Made by a program: the position numbers and the translations under genes. Source: Weissella sagaensis (GTDB lineage: Bacteria > Bacillota > Bacilli > Lactobacillales > Lactobacillaceae). From it: 64,000 nt of DNA. Positions 27,910 through 36,842 of the stretch are shown one piece after another. The notes under the pieces are model-generated. The model saw nothing but the letters and a program-made list of their open reading frames with translations, was not told where the DNA came from and ran no database searches. The stretch is from NCBI RefSeq assembly GCF_005405285.1, contig NZ_BJDT01000005.1:1-64000 (forward strand), given 5' to 3'. The first letter of the stretch is position 1; each line of letters opens with the position of its first letter.

Positions 27910-28570
27910 ACTAAATCCAACAATTTTAGTTGCCATCATGCTTGGCATTGGTATTGAAACATCATTTGTTCGCTCAATTATTTTAAATGGTGTCGTTGTT
28001 TTGATAAGTGGTGTTTATCTGCTGACACAGCGTCCAAATTTTAAGTTAATTGGCTTAATGATTTTGATTTCACTCCCCCTTGCTTTTGGGACGTGGTGGT
28101 CATTCATTGCCTTTGGAACTGGTGACACACACCATTTAGCGCTCGTCTACGCAACCCGTTTGTACGCCTATTTATTCTTAGGTGCTGCTGTTACGCTGAC
28201 TGTATCTGTTAAAGATTTACTAATGAGTTTAAATCAACATGCTAAAATATCTAATACATTTACGTATGGTTTATTAGCTGCTTTTAATTTGGTACCTCGC
28301 GTACGCCGCCAAGTCCAAATTATTCGTTATGCTGGTGCCTTGCGTGGCGTGACGTATCATTTATGGCAACCACAAATTTACTTTAAAGCAATCTTAAGTG
28401 CTTTGCATTGGTCTGATGATTTGGCTATTGCCATGACTTCTCATGGTTTTTCAGAAGGCTTTCCTCGAACACAAACTGTTACAGACCATTTATCAAAATG
28501 GGAATGGCTTTTACCAATTATTTTTGTTCTATTATATTTATTAGTTGCCATCATCTTTAAACCTTGGTAA
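27902..28570 (+). CDS. ykoC: ECF transporter T component (YkoC)
   Basis: A 222-residue transmembrane coupling protein (CbiQ family). It has about five spans and the cytosolic coupling-helix motif with charged residues around AGALRGVTY and AMTSHGFSEG, which contact the ATPase grooves. The start is ATG 27902 with GGGGAGG 6 nt upstream; it overlaps the end of ykoD, indicating coupled translation. It completes the ykoEDC importer. Confidence 0.92.
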   Translation: MFRLNPTILVAIMLGIGIETSFVRSIILNGVVVLISGVYLLTQRPNFKLIGLMILISLPLAFGTWWSFIAFGTGDTHHLALVYATRLYAYLFLGAAVTLTVSVKDLLMSLNQHAKISNTFTYGLLAAFNLVPRVRRQVQIIRYAGALRGVTYHLWQPQIYFKAILSALHWSDDLAIAMTSHGFSEGFPRTQTVTDHLSKWEWLLPIIFVLLYLLVAIIFKPW

Positions 28571-28641
28571 AAAATAGCTTGCGAAGAACGTAGCCACTTA
28601 CATGGCATCACGTTAAGGCTTAAATCTTTTAGAACACATTT

Positions 28642-28680
28642 AAGGCCTAAATCCAAATAATGGATTTAGGCCTTTTTTGC
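28642..28680 (+). terminator. Intrinsic terminator after ykoEDC
   Basis: A 14-bp stem (AAGGCCTAAATCCA at 28642-28655 and its complement at 28661-28674) followed by a T-run. Confidence 0.88.
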
Positions 28681-28756
28681 GTATTGCGTATAAAATCATT
28701 TATATACCGGATTTATTTTTAATTTATGATGCTTTAATGAACGATATCAACCATAA

Positions 28757-29458
28757 TCAATTTTCAAAATCCGCAATTAGTATGCGATTACTTGCTACTG
28801 ATTGATCAGGATCTACTTTTCCAAAAGCAGCCCGAGTTAACTGTAATTGATTACTTTCTACACCAAAATAATCTTGAATTAAATCACCTATAAAAACTAA
28901 CAGGGTTTGACTATCTAACTCAGTCTCATGACGTAATAATGACCCACTATTTTTAAATGGCCCTGCATTACGCAAATCATCAACTTTTTGTTCTAAGGCT
29001 GGTAATCCTGCTACTAGATGATACAAAACATGATTTTCATGCTGCCACTTAGTCAAGTGAATAACATGACGTAAATCTGTTAACCCAACTGGTAAAATCA
29101 TATCAGCACCAACTGCCACTAATTGCATTGCTTCATGACTATAATTGGCAATAGAGGCCGTTAACGCATTTATTGATAACGTAAAATTCCCGTTATAATC
29201 AAACATTGCTTGACCTAAAAGCATTTCAGTACGTGTCACATACCCAATACGATCAAAATTTTCATCTACTTGTAATGCGTTGTTTAAATAAGTTTTAAAA
29301 ACATCAGGCGCACGCCAATCTAAACGTAATCTAATATTGTCCATCCCAATATCATCCCCGATACCATGAAAAGTCACTAAAGAGTAGCTCATGGTTCCTG
29401 GAATACTAGCAATCAGTGCTTGTCGTTCACTTTCAAAAAATCGACTTTTATATATCAT
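28757..29458 (-). CDS. Unrecognised protein, last gene of the shikimate operon
   Basis: A 233-residue protein I cannot place in a family. It starts inside the end of aroD (11-bp overlap), which argues for translation as part of the aro operon. It has no signal peptide or membrane span. Visible traits are an N-terminal FFESERQALIASIPGTMSYS, a conserved-looking GIGDDIGMDNIRLRLDW, and alternating amphipathic helices and strands, with ADMILPVGLTDLRH in the middle. Codon use resembles its neighbours. A role in aromatic amino acid synthesis or its control is inferred from position only. Confidence 0.75.
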   Translation of the reverse strand: MIYKSRFFESERQALIASIPGTMSYSLVTFHGIGDDIGMDNIRLRLDWRAPDVFKTYLNNALQVDENFDRIGYVTRTEMLLGQAMFDYNGNFTLSINALTASIANYSHEAMQLVAVGADMILPVGLTDLRHVIHLTKWQHENHVLYHLVAGLPALEQKVDDLRNAGPFKNSGSLLRHETELDSQTLLVFIGDLIQDYFGVESNQLQLTRAAFGKVDPDQSVASNRILIADFEN

Positions 29459-30179
29459 AACTTGTTCCCCATTTTTGCAATAAATCTGTCAGCAACAATT
29501 GACCAGGTGCAGAACTGCTAATGACAGTTGCAAATGTTAACTGTGAGCCATATTCCCTGCCAATTATACGAGAAGGTATCCCCATGGTGCCCATTGCCAT
29601 TGTAATCAACGGTTTTTTTGCATCTTTTGCAACCTTTTTTGTACTCGTTAATAAAGCAGCAACATCACTTAATTGTTGCGGCATAACTGCCAATTTAACA
29701 ATATCAATTGGTAAAGTGTCCATTTTCTCTAATAGTGGCACTAAATTAGTGGGTGTTTTTGTAAAATAATGCTTTGACCCAATGATTTGCACATCATTGG
29801 GGATTTTTTGTAATAAATTTTTCTGATCTGCCAATAAACTGATTTCAATGTCTAAAGCGGCAACACCTGCTGAAATGGCATTTAAATAAACATTTTCATA
29901 TGTCTGTTTACGATATGTTTTTTGGCCACCTTCCGCCTGCGTACGCCAAGTAAAAATAACAGGCTTATTGACTGCTTGGCAAACCTTTTGGATATGCGTA
30001 ACCATTAAATTATCTAACGCACCAAGATAATCCACCCGCCATTCAGCAACATCAACTGCACTTTCTTTGAGCAAACTGGCTTGTTGAACTGCTTGTTGCC
30101 AAGTATTAGCTGTAATAGGCGCAGCAATTAATGGCCGATCAGCTGTTGCTGTGACTGCCCCTATTTCTAACTGTTTCAT
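29448..30179 (-). CDS. aroD: 3-dehydroquinate dehydratase, type I
   Basis: A 243-residue class I dehydroquinase, third enzyme of the shikimate pathway, acting through a Schiff base. EWRVDYL, FTWRTQAEGG, the catalytic His in IGSKHYFTKTP and the Schiff-base Lys in IVKLAVMP are all present. The start is set at ATG 30179 with AAAGGAT upstream; it overlaps the end of aroK by about 40 bp. A TTG two codons upstream is the alternative. Confidence 0.94.
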   Translation of the reverse strand: MKQLEIGAVTATADRPLIAAPITANTWQQAVQQASLLKESAVDVAEWRVDYLGALDNLMVTHIQKVCQAVNKPVIFTWRTQAEGGQKTYRKQTYENVYLNAISAGVAALDIEISLLADQKNLLQKIPNDVQIIGSKHYFTKTPTNLVPLLEKMDTLPIDIVKLAVMPQQLSDVAALLTSTKKVAKDAKKPLITMAMGTMGIPSRIIGREYGSQLTFATVISSSAPGQLLLTDLLQKWGTSYDI

Positions 30180-30684
30180 CCCCAATATCCTTTAAATATG
30201 CAATAATTTCATTGGCTACTTGCTCTGCACTTTTATTATCTGTGTAAATTGTTTTGGTTGCAATAGCAGCATATTTTGGTAATCGATCTTCCCAGAGTTG
30301 TGCTAACTCAAGTAATGATTTATTTCGCACAATTGGCCGTGAATTATCTTTAACTAAGCGTTCCATTGTTTGTCCAAATGAACCAGACAAATAAATAACT
30401 GGCACTGGCATCTCCGCTAACAACTGGCGATTTGCACTTAATTCAATAATGCCACCGCCTGTTGCAATGATGCCTGGTTTATTGACTGCTGCCATTAAAA
30501 TTTGCCGTTCAATTTCTCGAAAGCCATTTTCACCAATTGTTGCAAAAATGTCGCCTGGTGTTTGCGACGTCTGATCAATAATTAATTGATCGGTATCTAG
30601 TAAAGATTGCATTAGTTTAGTCGCTAATAATTGACCAACTGTTGTTTTACCAGCACCCATAAATCCAATTAAAATAACTTTCAT
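30139..30684 (-). CDS. aroK: Shikimate kinase
   Basis: A 181-residue P-loop kinase that phosphorylates shikimate at O3. Walker A is GFMGAGKTTVG (residues 7-17), the shikimate-binding DTD-like motif is DTDQLI, GFREIE follows, and ATGGG lies at the start of the third motif. The lid and adenine-binding segments follow. I take ATG 30684, 1 bp after the aroA stop; an ATG six codons upstream overlaps aroA and is also possible. Confidence 0.94.
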   Translation of the reverse strand: MKVILIGFMGAGKTTVGQLLATKLMQSLLDTDQLIIDQTSQTPGDIFATIGENGFREIERQILMAAVNKPGIIATGGGIIELSANRQLLAEMPVPVIYLSGSFGQTMERLVKDNSRPIVRNKSLLELAQLWEDRLPKYAAIATKTIYTDNKSAEQVANEIIAYLKDIGDETVRNRGSHSNS

Positions 30685-30685
30685 T

Positions 30686-31978
30686 TTATGATAAAACCTC
30701 ATCTAAATCTTTGAAAAATTTAGGATATGAAATATTAACAGCATCTGCTCTAGCTAAAGAAACATCACCGGCCGTAATTAAAGCAGCAATTGTCAACATC
30801 ATACCAACACGGTGATCACCACAAGAATCGACAACAGTTGGGGTTGTCACATGTAATGGCGTATCGCCATGCACATAAAAACCATCTTCTTTCGCTTCAA
30901 TATGCGCACCTAATTTATTAAGTTGTGTCGTCACAGTTGCAATACGATCAGATTCTTTTACATGTAACTCACTAGCACCAGTAATCAGTGTGTCACCTTT
31001 AGCCTGAGTTGCTGCCAAAACAATCAAAGGCATTTCATCAATCATCGTGGGTACATCAGTCGCTGTCACAGTCGTCCCGCGCAGTGTTTGTGAATGTACC
31101 CGAATATCAGCAATTGGCTCCCCAATTGTCTGTTCGGCTTTAAATTCAAACGACCCTCCCATCCGTTTCAGGATATTAATAATACCCATTCTTGTCGGGT
31201 TCACACCAACCTGTTTTAGGGTTAAATCACTATCTGGCACTAATAAAGCGGCAATTAACCAATAAGCTGCTGATGAGATATCACCTGGAACCTGAATATT
31301 GGTTGCTATCAGGTTCGTTTGTGGCGCAACAATCACGCGATTATCAACCCGCTTTATGGAAATACCAAATGCAGCCAGCATACGTTCAGTATGATCTCGT
31401 GTGGGAATAGGTTCAATAATGGTTGTTGTTTCATCAGCCTGTAATGCAGCCAAAATAATGGCACTTTTAACCTGAGCTGAGGCCACTGGTAATTCATATG
31501 ATATCCCTTTTAAACTTTTAGTAGCCAATTTTGTTACTGGTAAACGATCATTTTTCGTAACAAAACTAACACCCATTGCCATCAGCGGTTTGATTACCCG
31601 TGCAAAGGGGCGTTTAGACAAACTACTATCACCACGAAAAGTTAAAGTGAACGGTTGTTTCGCTAACAACCCCATTAATAAACGAGCGGAAGTTCCCGAA
31701 TTTTCCATGTTCAATACTTGTTTTGGCTCAGTTAACGTGTCTAATGATTTACCATGGACAATTAAGTCATCACCATCATGCTCAAAAGTCACACCAAGGT
31801 TGGACATTGCTGTAATTGTACTGTTAACGTCTTGTGAATCTAATAAATTGTGAATTCTGGTATCTCCTGATGCAATGCTTCCCAACATCACTGCACGATG
31901 TGAAATACTTTTATCACCAGGCATTATTAGTGTTCCCCGCAGATGCCGCCCCATTGTTTGTAACTTCAAATTGCCCAT
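30686..31978 (-). CDS. aroA: 3-phosphoshikimate 1-carboxyvinyltransferase (EPSP synthase)
   Basis: A 430-residue enzyme that joins PEP to shikimate-3-phosphate. PGDKSISHRAVML near the N-terminus, the active-site ENSGTSARLLMGLL motif (the glyphosate-contact LxxGNAGTAxR region; here MENSGTSAR, class II type) and KESDRIAT near the C-terminus are present. It is a two-domain inside-out barrel of normal length, lying between aroC and aroK. Confidence 0.97.
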   Translation of the reverse strand: MGNLKLQTMGRHLRGTLIMPGDKSISHRAVMLGSIASGDTRIHNLLDSQDVNSTITAMSNLGVTFEHDGDDLIVHGKSLDTLTEPKQVLNMENSGTSARLLMGLLAKQPFTLTFRGDSSLSKRPFARVIKPLMAMGVSFVTKNDRLPVTKLATKSLKGISYELPVASAQVKSAIILAALQADETTTIIEPIPTRDHTERMLAAFGISIKRVDNRVIVAPQTNLIATNIQVPGDISSAAYWLIAALLVPDSDLTLKQVGVNPTRMGIINILKRMGGSFEFKAEQTIGEPIADIRVHSQTLRGTTVTATDVPTMIDEMPLIVLAATQAKGDTLITGASELHVKESDRIATVTTQLNKLGAHIEAKEDGFYVHGDTPLHVTTPTVVDSCGDHRVGMMLTIAALITAGDVSLARADAVNISYPKFFKDLDEVLS

Positions 31979-32003
31979 TATTTAACCTACAATTCTTTTA
32001 TCA

Positions 32004-33182
32004 TTAAAAATTCTTAATTTCCTCACGATACGCAGCCACTTGTTCTTGCAAGCGTGACAAACTATCCGTATCAAATTTATCTAAGATGGCTTTTGCCAAT
32101 TCAATAGCCACCATTGCTTCAGCAATAACTGCCGCTGCTGTGACTGCAGTTGTATCAGACCTTTCTGTTGACGCACGATGATCTTCATGTGTATCGATGT
32201 CAACACTTTGCATTGGCTGATATAACGTTGGAATTGGTTTAACAACACCACGAACAACAATCATCTCACCAGTAGTCATACCACCTTCAAAACCGCCTAG
32301 ATGATTAGCACCTCGGTAAAAACCACGAGTTGCAGACCAATAAATTTCGTCCATAACTTGACTACCATATTTATCAGCATTATCAAAACCACCACCAAAT
32401 TCAACACCCTTAAAAGCATTGATGCCAACAATTGCACGAGCAATTTTAGCATCTAGTTTTTCATCAGCAGTAACATATGACCCTAATCCAGCCGGCACAC
32501 CTGTTGCCATCATTTGGACAGTACCACCCACTGTATCACGGTTTCTTTTTGTTTGGTCAATAACGGCTTGCATCGCTTGATCATCTGCAGCAGTCATTGA
32601 ACGTGTCGCAAAATTTTCAGTTACGGCACGTAATTCTGCCAAATTTTGATATTTAGTTAATTGTGTCAAATCACTCTTAACCGGACCTATGTTCGACACA
32701 AATCCGTGCACATCAATATCTAATGCTGCTAATAATTTTTTAGCAACTGCACCCACAGCTACACGCATAACTGTTTCACGAGCGGATGAGCGTTCCAACA
32801 CATTGCGTAAATCTGCTTGATGCCGATATTTCATCCCCCCAACCAAATCAGCATGTCCTGGTCGCGGACGCATGACTTTACGTGTACTATTTTCAATCGT
32901 TGCTGGTATATTAGGGTCCATAATTTTGGCCCAATGATTATGATCATCATTATGAACATTTAGGGCAATGGGTGAACCTAACGTTACCTGATGACGTACG
33001 CCTGCCATAATTGTCACTGTATCAGTTTCAATGACCTGACGTTGACCACGACCATAGCCATGTTGACGTCGTGCTAATTGTTCATTAATATCCTCAGCTG
33101 TAATCGTTAAACCCGCTGGAATTCCTTCAATAATAGCGACTTCTTCTGGTCCATGACTTTCACCTGCTGTCATATAACGCAT
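32004..33182 (-). CDS. aroC: Chorismate synthase
   Basis: A 392-residue FMN-dependent lyase giving chorismate, the end product of this operon. GESHGPEEVAIIEGIPAG at the N-terminus and RPGHADLVGGMKY, RSSARETVMRVAVGAVAKKL and the C-terminal DTHEDHRAST segments are family signatures. GGAGCG precedes ATG 33182. It sits 6 bp after aroB. Confidence 0.97.
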   Translation of the reverse strand: MRYMTAGESHGPEEVAIIEGIPAGLTITAEDINEQLARRQHGYGRGQRQVIETDTVTIMAGVRHQVTLGSPIALNVHNDDHNHWAKIMDPNIPATIENSTRKVMRPRPGHADLVGGMKYRHQADLRNVLERSSARETVMRVAVGAVAKKLLAALDIDVHGFVSNIGPVKSDLTQLTKYQNLAELRAVTENFATRSMTAADDQAMQAVIDQTKRNRDTVGGTVQMMATGVPAGLGSYVTADEKLDAKIARAIVGINAFKGVEFGGGFDNADKYGSQVMDEIYWSATRGFYRGANHLGGFEGGMTTGEMIVVRGVVKPIPTLYQPMQSVDIDTHEDHRASTERSDTTAVTAAAVIAEAMVAIELAKAILDKFDTDSLSRLQEQVAAYREEIKNF

Positions 33183-33188
33183 TGCATA

Positions 33189-34250
33189 TCACGCTCCTTG
33201 CATAAATTTGTTCATATCCGTTAATGCTTTTGGGATAATTAGTGGCTCACCTGGCGTTTTAATTGCGACTAACTGCAAGACACCTGCACGATTTTTCTTG
33301 TCATGCACCAATTGATGCAACATGTCTGGATTTTGCACTAACGACGAGTCAATTGGCAGTCCAACTACGGTTAATCTATTACGCAAATCATCCAAAAATT
33401 TTGCCGTGCTAATATCAGCTTTTACAAATCGTTGCGTAATTGCAATCATGCCAATTGAGACTGCCTCACCATGCCGTAATTTACCATGTGCCAATAACTC
33501 AATGGCATGCCCAATTGTATGTCCAAAATTAAGATATTTGCGAATACCCGCTTCCTGTTCATCTTGTTTAACAATCTCGGCTTTATATTGCACCGACTGG
33601 ATAATTAACGTTAACGCATTCTCTAAAATATCGGCTTTTGATTGTATCTTACCAGTTAAGTTCCACAAAACGCCACCTGCTAGTGCACTCGTTTTTACAA
33701 CTTCGGCATAGCCTTCCACTAAATCACGCGCCGCTAGTGTAGTTAAATATGTCGGATCAATTAAAACTAAGTCGGGCTGGTAGAATGTTCCCATAATATT
33801 CTTAGTTTGACCTAAATTAATGGCCGTTTTCCCTCCTACGCTCGAATCAACTTGGGCAGTCAAAGATGTGGCAAGTTGAATAAATGCAATGCCTCGCATA
33901 TACATTGCTGCAGTAAGGCCTGCCAAATCACCAATGACACCACCACCAAGAGCAATCACACCATCATCACGTGTAAAATGATTATCTGCTAATGTTGTGA
34001 TTGCTTGTTCTAGATACGGTAACGTTTTCGTTTGTTCACCACCTGGAAGAACCAATGTTGTAACCTGATAGCCAACTGCTTCTAATTGTGCACGTGTTTC
34101 TGCTAAATAATGATGACCAACTTGTTCATCTGTCATAATAAGTATTTGCCGTTGTGACCAAATACTTTTAATTTGCAAACCAATCTGTTCACGTAATCCG
34201 TTTGCTATTTTGATTTGATAGGTTTTATTAGGAAGAGATACCGTTATCAT
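33189..34250 (-). CDS. aroB: 3-dehydroquinate synthase
   Basis: A 353-residue NAD+- and metal-dependent cyclase, second step of the pathway. PGGEQTKTL, ALGGGVIGDLAGL, TSLTAQVDSSVGGKTAINL and the metal ligands Glu (LVEGYAEVVK) and His (NFGHTIGHAIE, LRHGEAVSIGM) are seen. GAGGTAAAATC precedes the ATG, which lies 4 bp after the DAHP synthase stop. Confidence 0.97.
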   Translation of the reverse strand: MITVSLPNKTYQIKIANGLREQIGLQIKSIWSQRQILIMTDEQVGHHYLAETRAQLEAVGYQVTTLVLPGGEQTKTLPYLEQAITTLADNHFTRDDGVIALGGGVIGDLAGLTAAMYMRGIAFIQLATSLTAQVDSSVGGKTAINLGQTKNIMGTFYQPDLVLIDPTYLTTLAARDLVEGYAEVVKTSALAGGVLWNLTGKIQSKADILENALTLIIQSVQYKAEIVKQDEQEAGIRKYLNFGHTIGHAIELLAHGKLRHGEAVSIGMIAITQRFVKADISTAKFLDDLRNRLTVVGLPIDSSLVQNPDMLHQLVHDKKNRAGVLQLVAIKTPGEPLIIPKALTDMNKFMQGA

Positions 34251-34254
34251 GATT

Positions 34255-35241
34255 TTACCTCACTATGTCGTGAATGGCTTGGGCTTTCTCAAATAAACTA
34301 ACCATTTGTTCTGGTGTTAACGCTTGTTTACCATCAACCAATGCTTTTGTTGGTTGATCATGAATTTCAATCATCAAACCCTGAGCACCAGCTGCAACGG
34401 CTGCCAAACCAGTTGCTGTCACATGTTCAGCAACTCCAGCAGCATGTGATGGATCCGCTAAAATAGGCAAATGTGTCAACTCTCTTAATACTGGAATCAC
34501 ACTAACATCCATTGTATTCCGTAAATATTTTTGATCAAAACTACGAATACCACGTTCCATCAGCATAATTTGCGTATTTCCCTCTGAGGCAATATATTCA
34601 GCTGCACTTAACCATTCATCGACTGTGGCGCTCATGCCTCGCTTTAATAATACGGGTTTGTCCTGTTGACCAACTGCTTTTAGTAACGCAAAATTTTGCA
34701 TATTACGCGTACCTATTTGGAATATATCTGTGTACTGACCAACTAAATCAACATCAGCAGGACTCATAACTTCTGTCATCATATCCATTCCTAAAGTATC
34801 TGCAGCTATTCGATGCCACTTAAGCCCTTGTTCACCTAATCCCTGGAAACTATATGGATTAGTTCGTGGTTTATATGAACCACCGCGTAAAATAGTGGCA
34901 CCAGCTGCCTTAGCAGATTTTCCCATTGCTAAAACATGTTCAGCTGATTCAATAGCATCAGGTCCCGCAATTAAATTAAAATTATCGCCACCAATTTGAC
35001 TATGAGCCGTTTGAATCATGGTATCGTTGGGGTGAAATGTTCGACTAACCTGCATTGCTGCTGGATGTTCAGCAATTATTTCAATAACATCATCTTGATT
35101 AATGAACGATAACGCTGCACTATTTTTAATATCAGCAAAACCAACGCGATTTTCAAAGCGATAAACATGGTTTAATTGGAAACTCTTAGCTTGTGTTACG
35201 ACAGTCTGTGCTGCTTGTTTATCTTTCATTACAATAATCAT
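34255..35241 (-). CDS. aroF: 3-deoxy-7-phosphoheptulonate (DAHP) synthase, AroA-I-beta type with N-terminal regulatory domain
   Basis: A 328-residue enzyme committing PEP and erythrose-4-phosphate to the shikimate pathway. Residues 1-70 form the ferredoxin-like regulatory domain (MIIVMKDKQAAQTVV...), so feedback control by aromatic compounds is likely. The barrel has RGGSYKPRTNPYSFQG, the metal ligands His in ADPSHAAG, Glu in LMIEIHD and Asp in KALVDGKQAL. The metal-binding Cys of the usual AGPCSxES motif is Asp here (IAGPDAIES), which is unusual. The start is ATG 35241 after GAAAGAAG; the longer ORF start would overlap aroE by 74 bp. Confidence 0.93.
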   Translation of the reverse strand: MIIVMKDKQAAQTVVTQAKSFQLNHVYRFENRVGFADIKNSAALSFINQDDVIEIIAEHPAAMQVSRTFHPNDTMIQTAHSQIGGDNFNLIAGPDAIESAEHVLAMGKSAKAAGATILRGGSYKPRTNPYSFQGLGEQGLKWHRIAADTLGMDMMTEVMSPADVDLVGQYTDIFQIGTRNMQNFALLKAVGQQDKPVLLKRGMSATVDEWLSAAEYIASEGNTQIMLMERGIRSFDQKYLRNTMDVSVIPVLRELTHLPILADPSHAAGVAEHVTATGLAAVAAGAQGLMIEIHDQPTKALVDGKQALTPEQMVSLFEKAQAIHDIVR

Positions 35242-35242
35242 T

Positions 35243-36055
35243 TTAATTTCTTCTTTCTTTTGAAATCGCCGCCAACATACGTTGTTGATCAGGGAATATA
35301 CCCGTCCAAGCGGCAAAACTTAATGCCCCTTGCCCGGCTAACATAGCTAGTCCATCCGTTGCTGCTCGATTAGCTTGTTTGGCTGCTGCCACAAAAGGTG
35401 TATCGTCTGTCTTATAAATAATATCAACGACTTTTGCTTGCCGAGGTGTTAAAGAAAATTGTTGCGGTGATAACAGTGACGGTTCACCATTCATCCCCAC
35501 ACTTGTTGCATTCACAATTAGATCAGCTGTTGGCAGGTACTGTGTAATGGTTGCCAAGTCGTGCAATGGTTCTTGCATAAAGTGCGCTAGAGCATCTGCC
35601 TTAGCAACAAATTTTTCATTCATACGATTGAATACATGCACTTGTGTCGTTTTCGGGGCACTTGCAATAATTGCTTGCGCTGCACCACCTGTCCCAATAA
35701 TAATCGTCTGTTTAGGTACTTGCTTTATTGTCGTCCAAAATCCCTGTCCATCAGTTGTATCACCAAATAAACGACCATCACTAATGGTAATCGTGTTAAC
35801 CACACCAAGCCGTTTAGATAAATCCGATAGTTCATCCATATAAGGCACAACTGCCTGCTTAAATGGCATCGTAACATTTAGTCCTTTGATACCTTTAGCA
35901 ACTAATTGTGGTAATGCTGTTGCTAAATTTTGCGGTGCAATAGGAAATAATTGATAATTTGCATCAATCCTTGCCAGACGAAATGCTTGGTTTTGCATCA
36001 CTGGTGATTTTGAATGTTCAACCGGATAACCAATTAAGCCATAATAATCTGTCAT
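35243..36055 (-). CDS. aroE: Shikimate dehydrogenase
   Basis: A 270-residue NADP(H)-dependent enzyme reducing 3-dehydroshikimate. VEHSKSPVMQNQAF (shikimate site), LNVTMPFKQ (catalytic Lys), DTTDGQGF, the Rossmann GTGGAAQAI and the C-terminal GLAMLAGQGALSF are present. The start is ATG 36055 after CGGAGAGATTA. First gene of the operon, beginning 35 bp after the terminator of the upstream VIT genes. Confidence 0.95.
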   Translation of the reverse strand: MTDYYGLIGYPVEHSKSPVMQNQAFRLARIDANYQLFPIAPQNLATALPQLVAKGIKGLNVTMPFKQAVVPYMDELSDLSKRLGVVNTITISDGRLFGDTTDGQGFWTTIKQVPKQTIIIGTGGAAQAIIASAPKTTQVHVFNRMNEKFVAKADALAHFMQEPLHDLATITQYLPTADLIVNATSVGMNGEPSLLSPQQFSLTPRQAKVVDIIYKTDDTPFVAAAKQANRAATDGLAMLAGQGALSFAAWTGIFPDQQRMLAAISKERRN

Positions 36056-36089
36056 TAATCTCTCCGGGAATTTTATATTTTTAACAAGC

Positions 36090-36123
36090 AAAAAAGAGAC
36101 TAACAAGAAGTAGTCTCTTTTTT
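36090..36123 (-). terminator. Intrinsic terminator between the VIT transporter genes and the aro operon
   Basis: A 13-bp stem (AAAAAAGAGACTA at 36090-36102 with TAGTCTCTTTTTT at 36111-36123), U-rich 3' side on the minus strand. It ends the VIT pair, but lies so close to aroE that it might also act as an attenuator of the shikimate operon. Confidence 0.75.
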
Positions 36124-36160
36124 GTTACTAAACTCTTCTCAACTAATAAGTTTACTAAAA

Positions 36161-36838
36161 TCAGAAGAGCATTCCAATACCGTAATGAATTGCAATTGTT
36201 ATTAAGCCAATAATAATATTACGAATAATAGCCCGTTTAGGCAGACCTTGTCCTAATTTAGCACTTAAAAAGCCAGTTAAAGCAACCGCAATAATTGTTG
36301 CCCCAATCGTTGCTAAAAACTGCCACTTTAAGGGTGCTAAATACATTGCCGCAAGCGGTAACATCCCACCTAAGCTGGCACAGATTAGTGAAGAAAATGC
36401 TGCTGACCAAGGGCTAACGTAATGGCCCAATGTCATGTCATATTTCACTTTTAAAATCGTCTCTAGCGGAATTTTATGCATCAACTCACGGGCAATTTTA
36501 TGGGCCGTTATTTCAGTTAATCCTTGATCGTAATAAAATTGATAAATGTCTTGCTGTACTTGCTCAGGTTGTGATTTGATGCGCCTTTTTTCATCTACAA
36601 CCACAACTTTTTGTGCATCTGATTGTGAACTAACCGAAGCATATTCCCCTGATGCCATTGATAAGGCGCATGCTAATAAATCCGCTAGGCCGGCCAATAA
36701 GATTGTAAATTGATTGGTCGTTGCAGCGCCTACTGAAAAAAGCACCCCAACTACTGTTAAAATACCATCATTTGACCCCAAAACGCCTGCTCGAATTGTG
36801 TTCAATTTTTCTGACATGATGCTTGCTTTTTTTGTCAT
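36161..36838 (-). CDS. VIT1/CCC1-family transporter, copy 2
   Basis: A 225-residue membrane protein with a five-span VIT fold: GVLGSNDGILTVVGVLFSVGAA (first span with the Asn/Asp motif), LLACALSMASGEYASVSSQSDAQK (second span with the Glu of the metal-binding helix), a cytosolic helical region, and three C-terminal spans. Family members move Fe2+ or Mn2+ out of the cytosol in exchange for protons. TAGGAGC precedes the ATG. It follows its paralogue by 4 bp, so the two may form a heterodimer. Confidence 0.85.
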   Translation of the reverse strand: MTKKASIMSEKLNTIRAGVLGSNDGILTVVGVLFSVGAATTNQFTILLAGLADLLACALSMASGEYASVSSQSDAQKVVVVDEKRRIKSQPEQVQQDIYQFYYDQGLTEITAHKIARELMHKIPLETILKVKYDMTLGHYVSPWSAAFSSLICASLGGMLPLAAMYLAPLKWQFLATIGATIIAVALTGFLSAKLGQGLPKRAIIRNIIIGLITIAIHYGIGMLF

Positions 36839-36842
36839 AATA

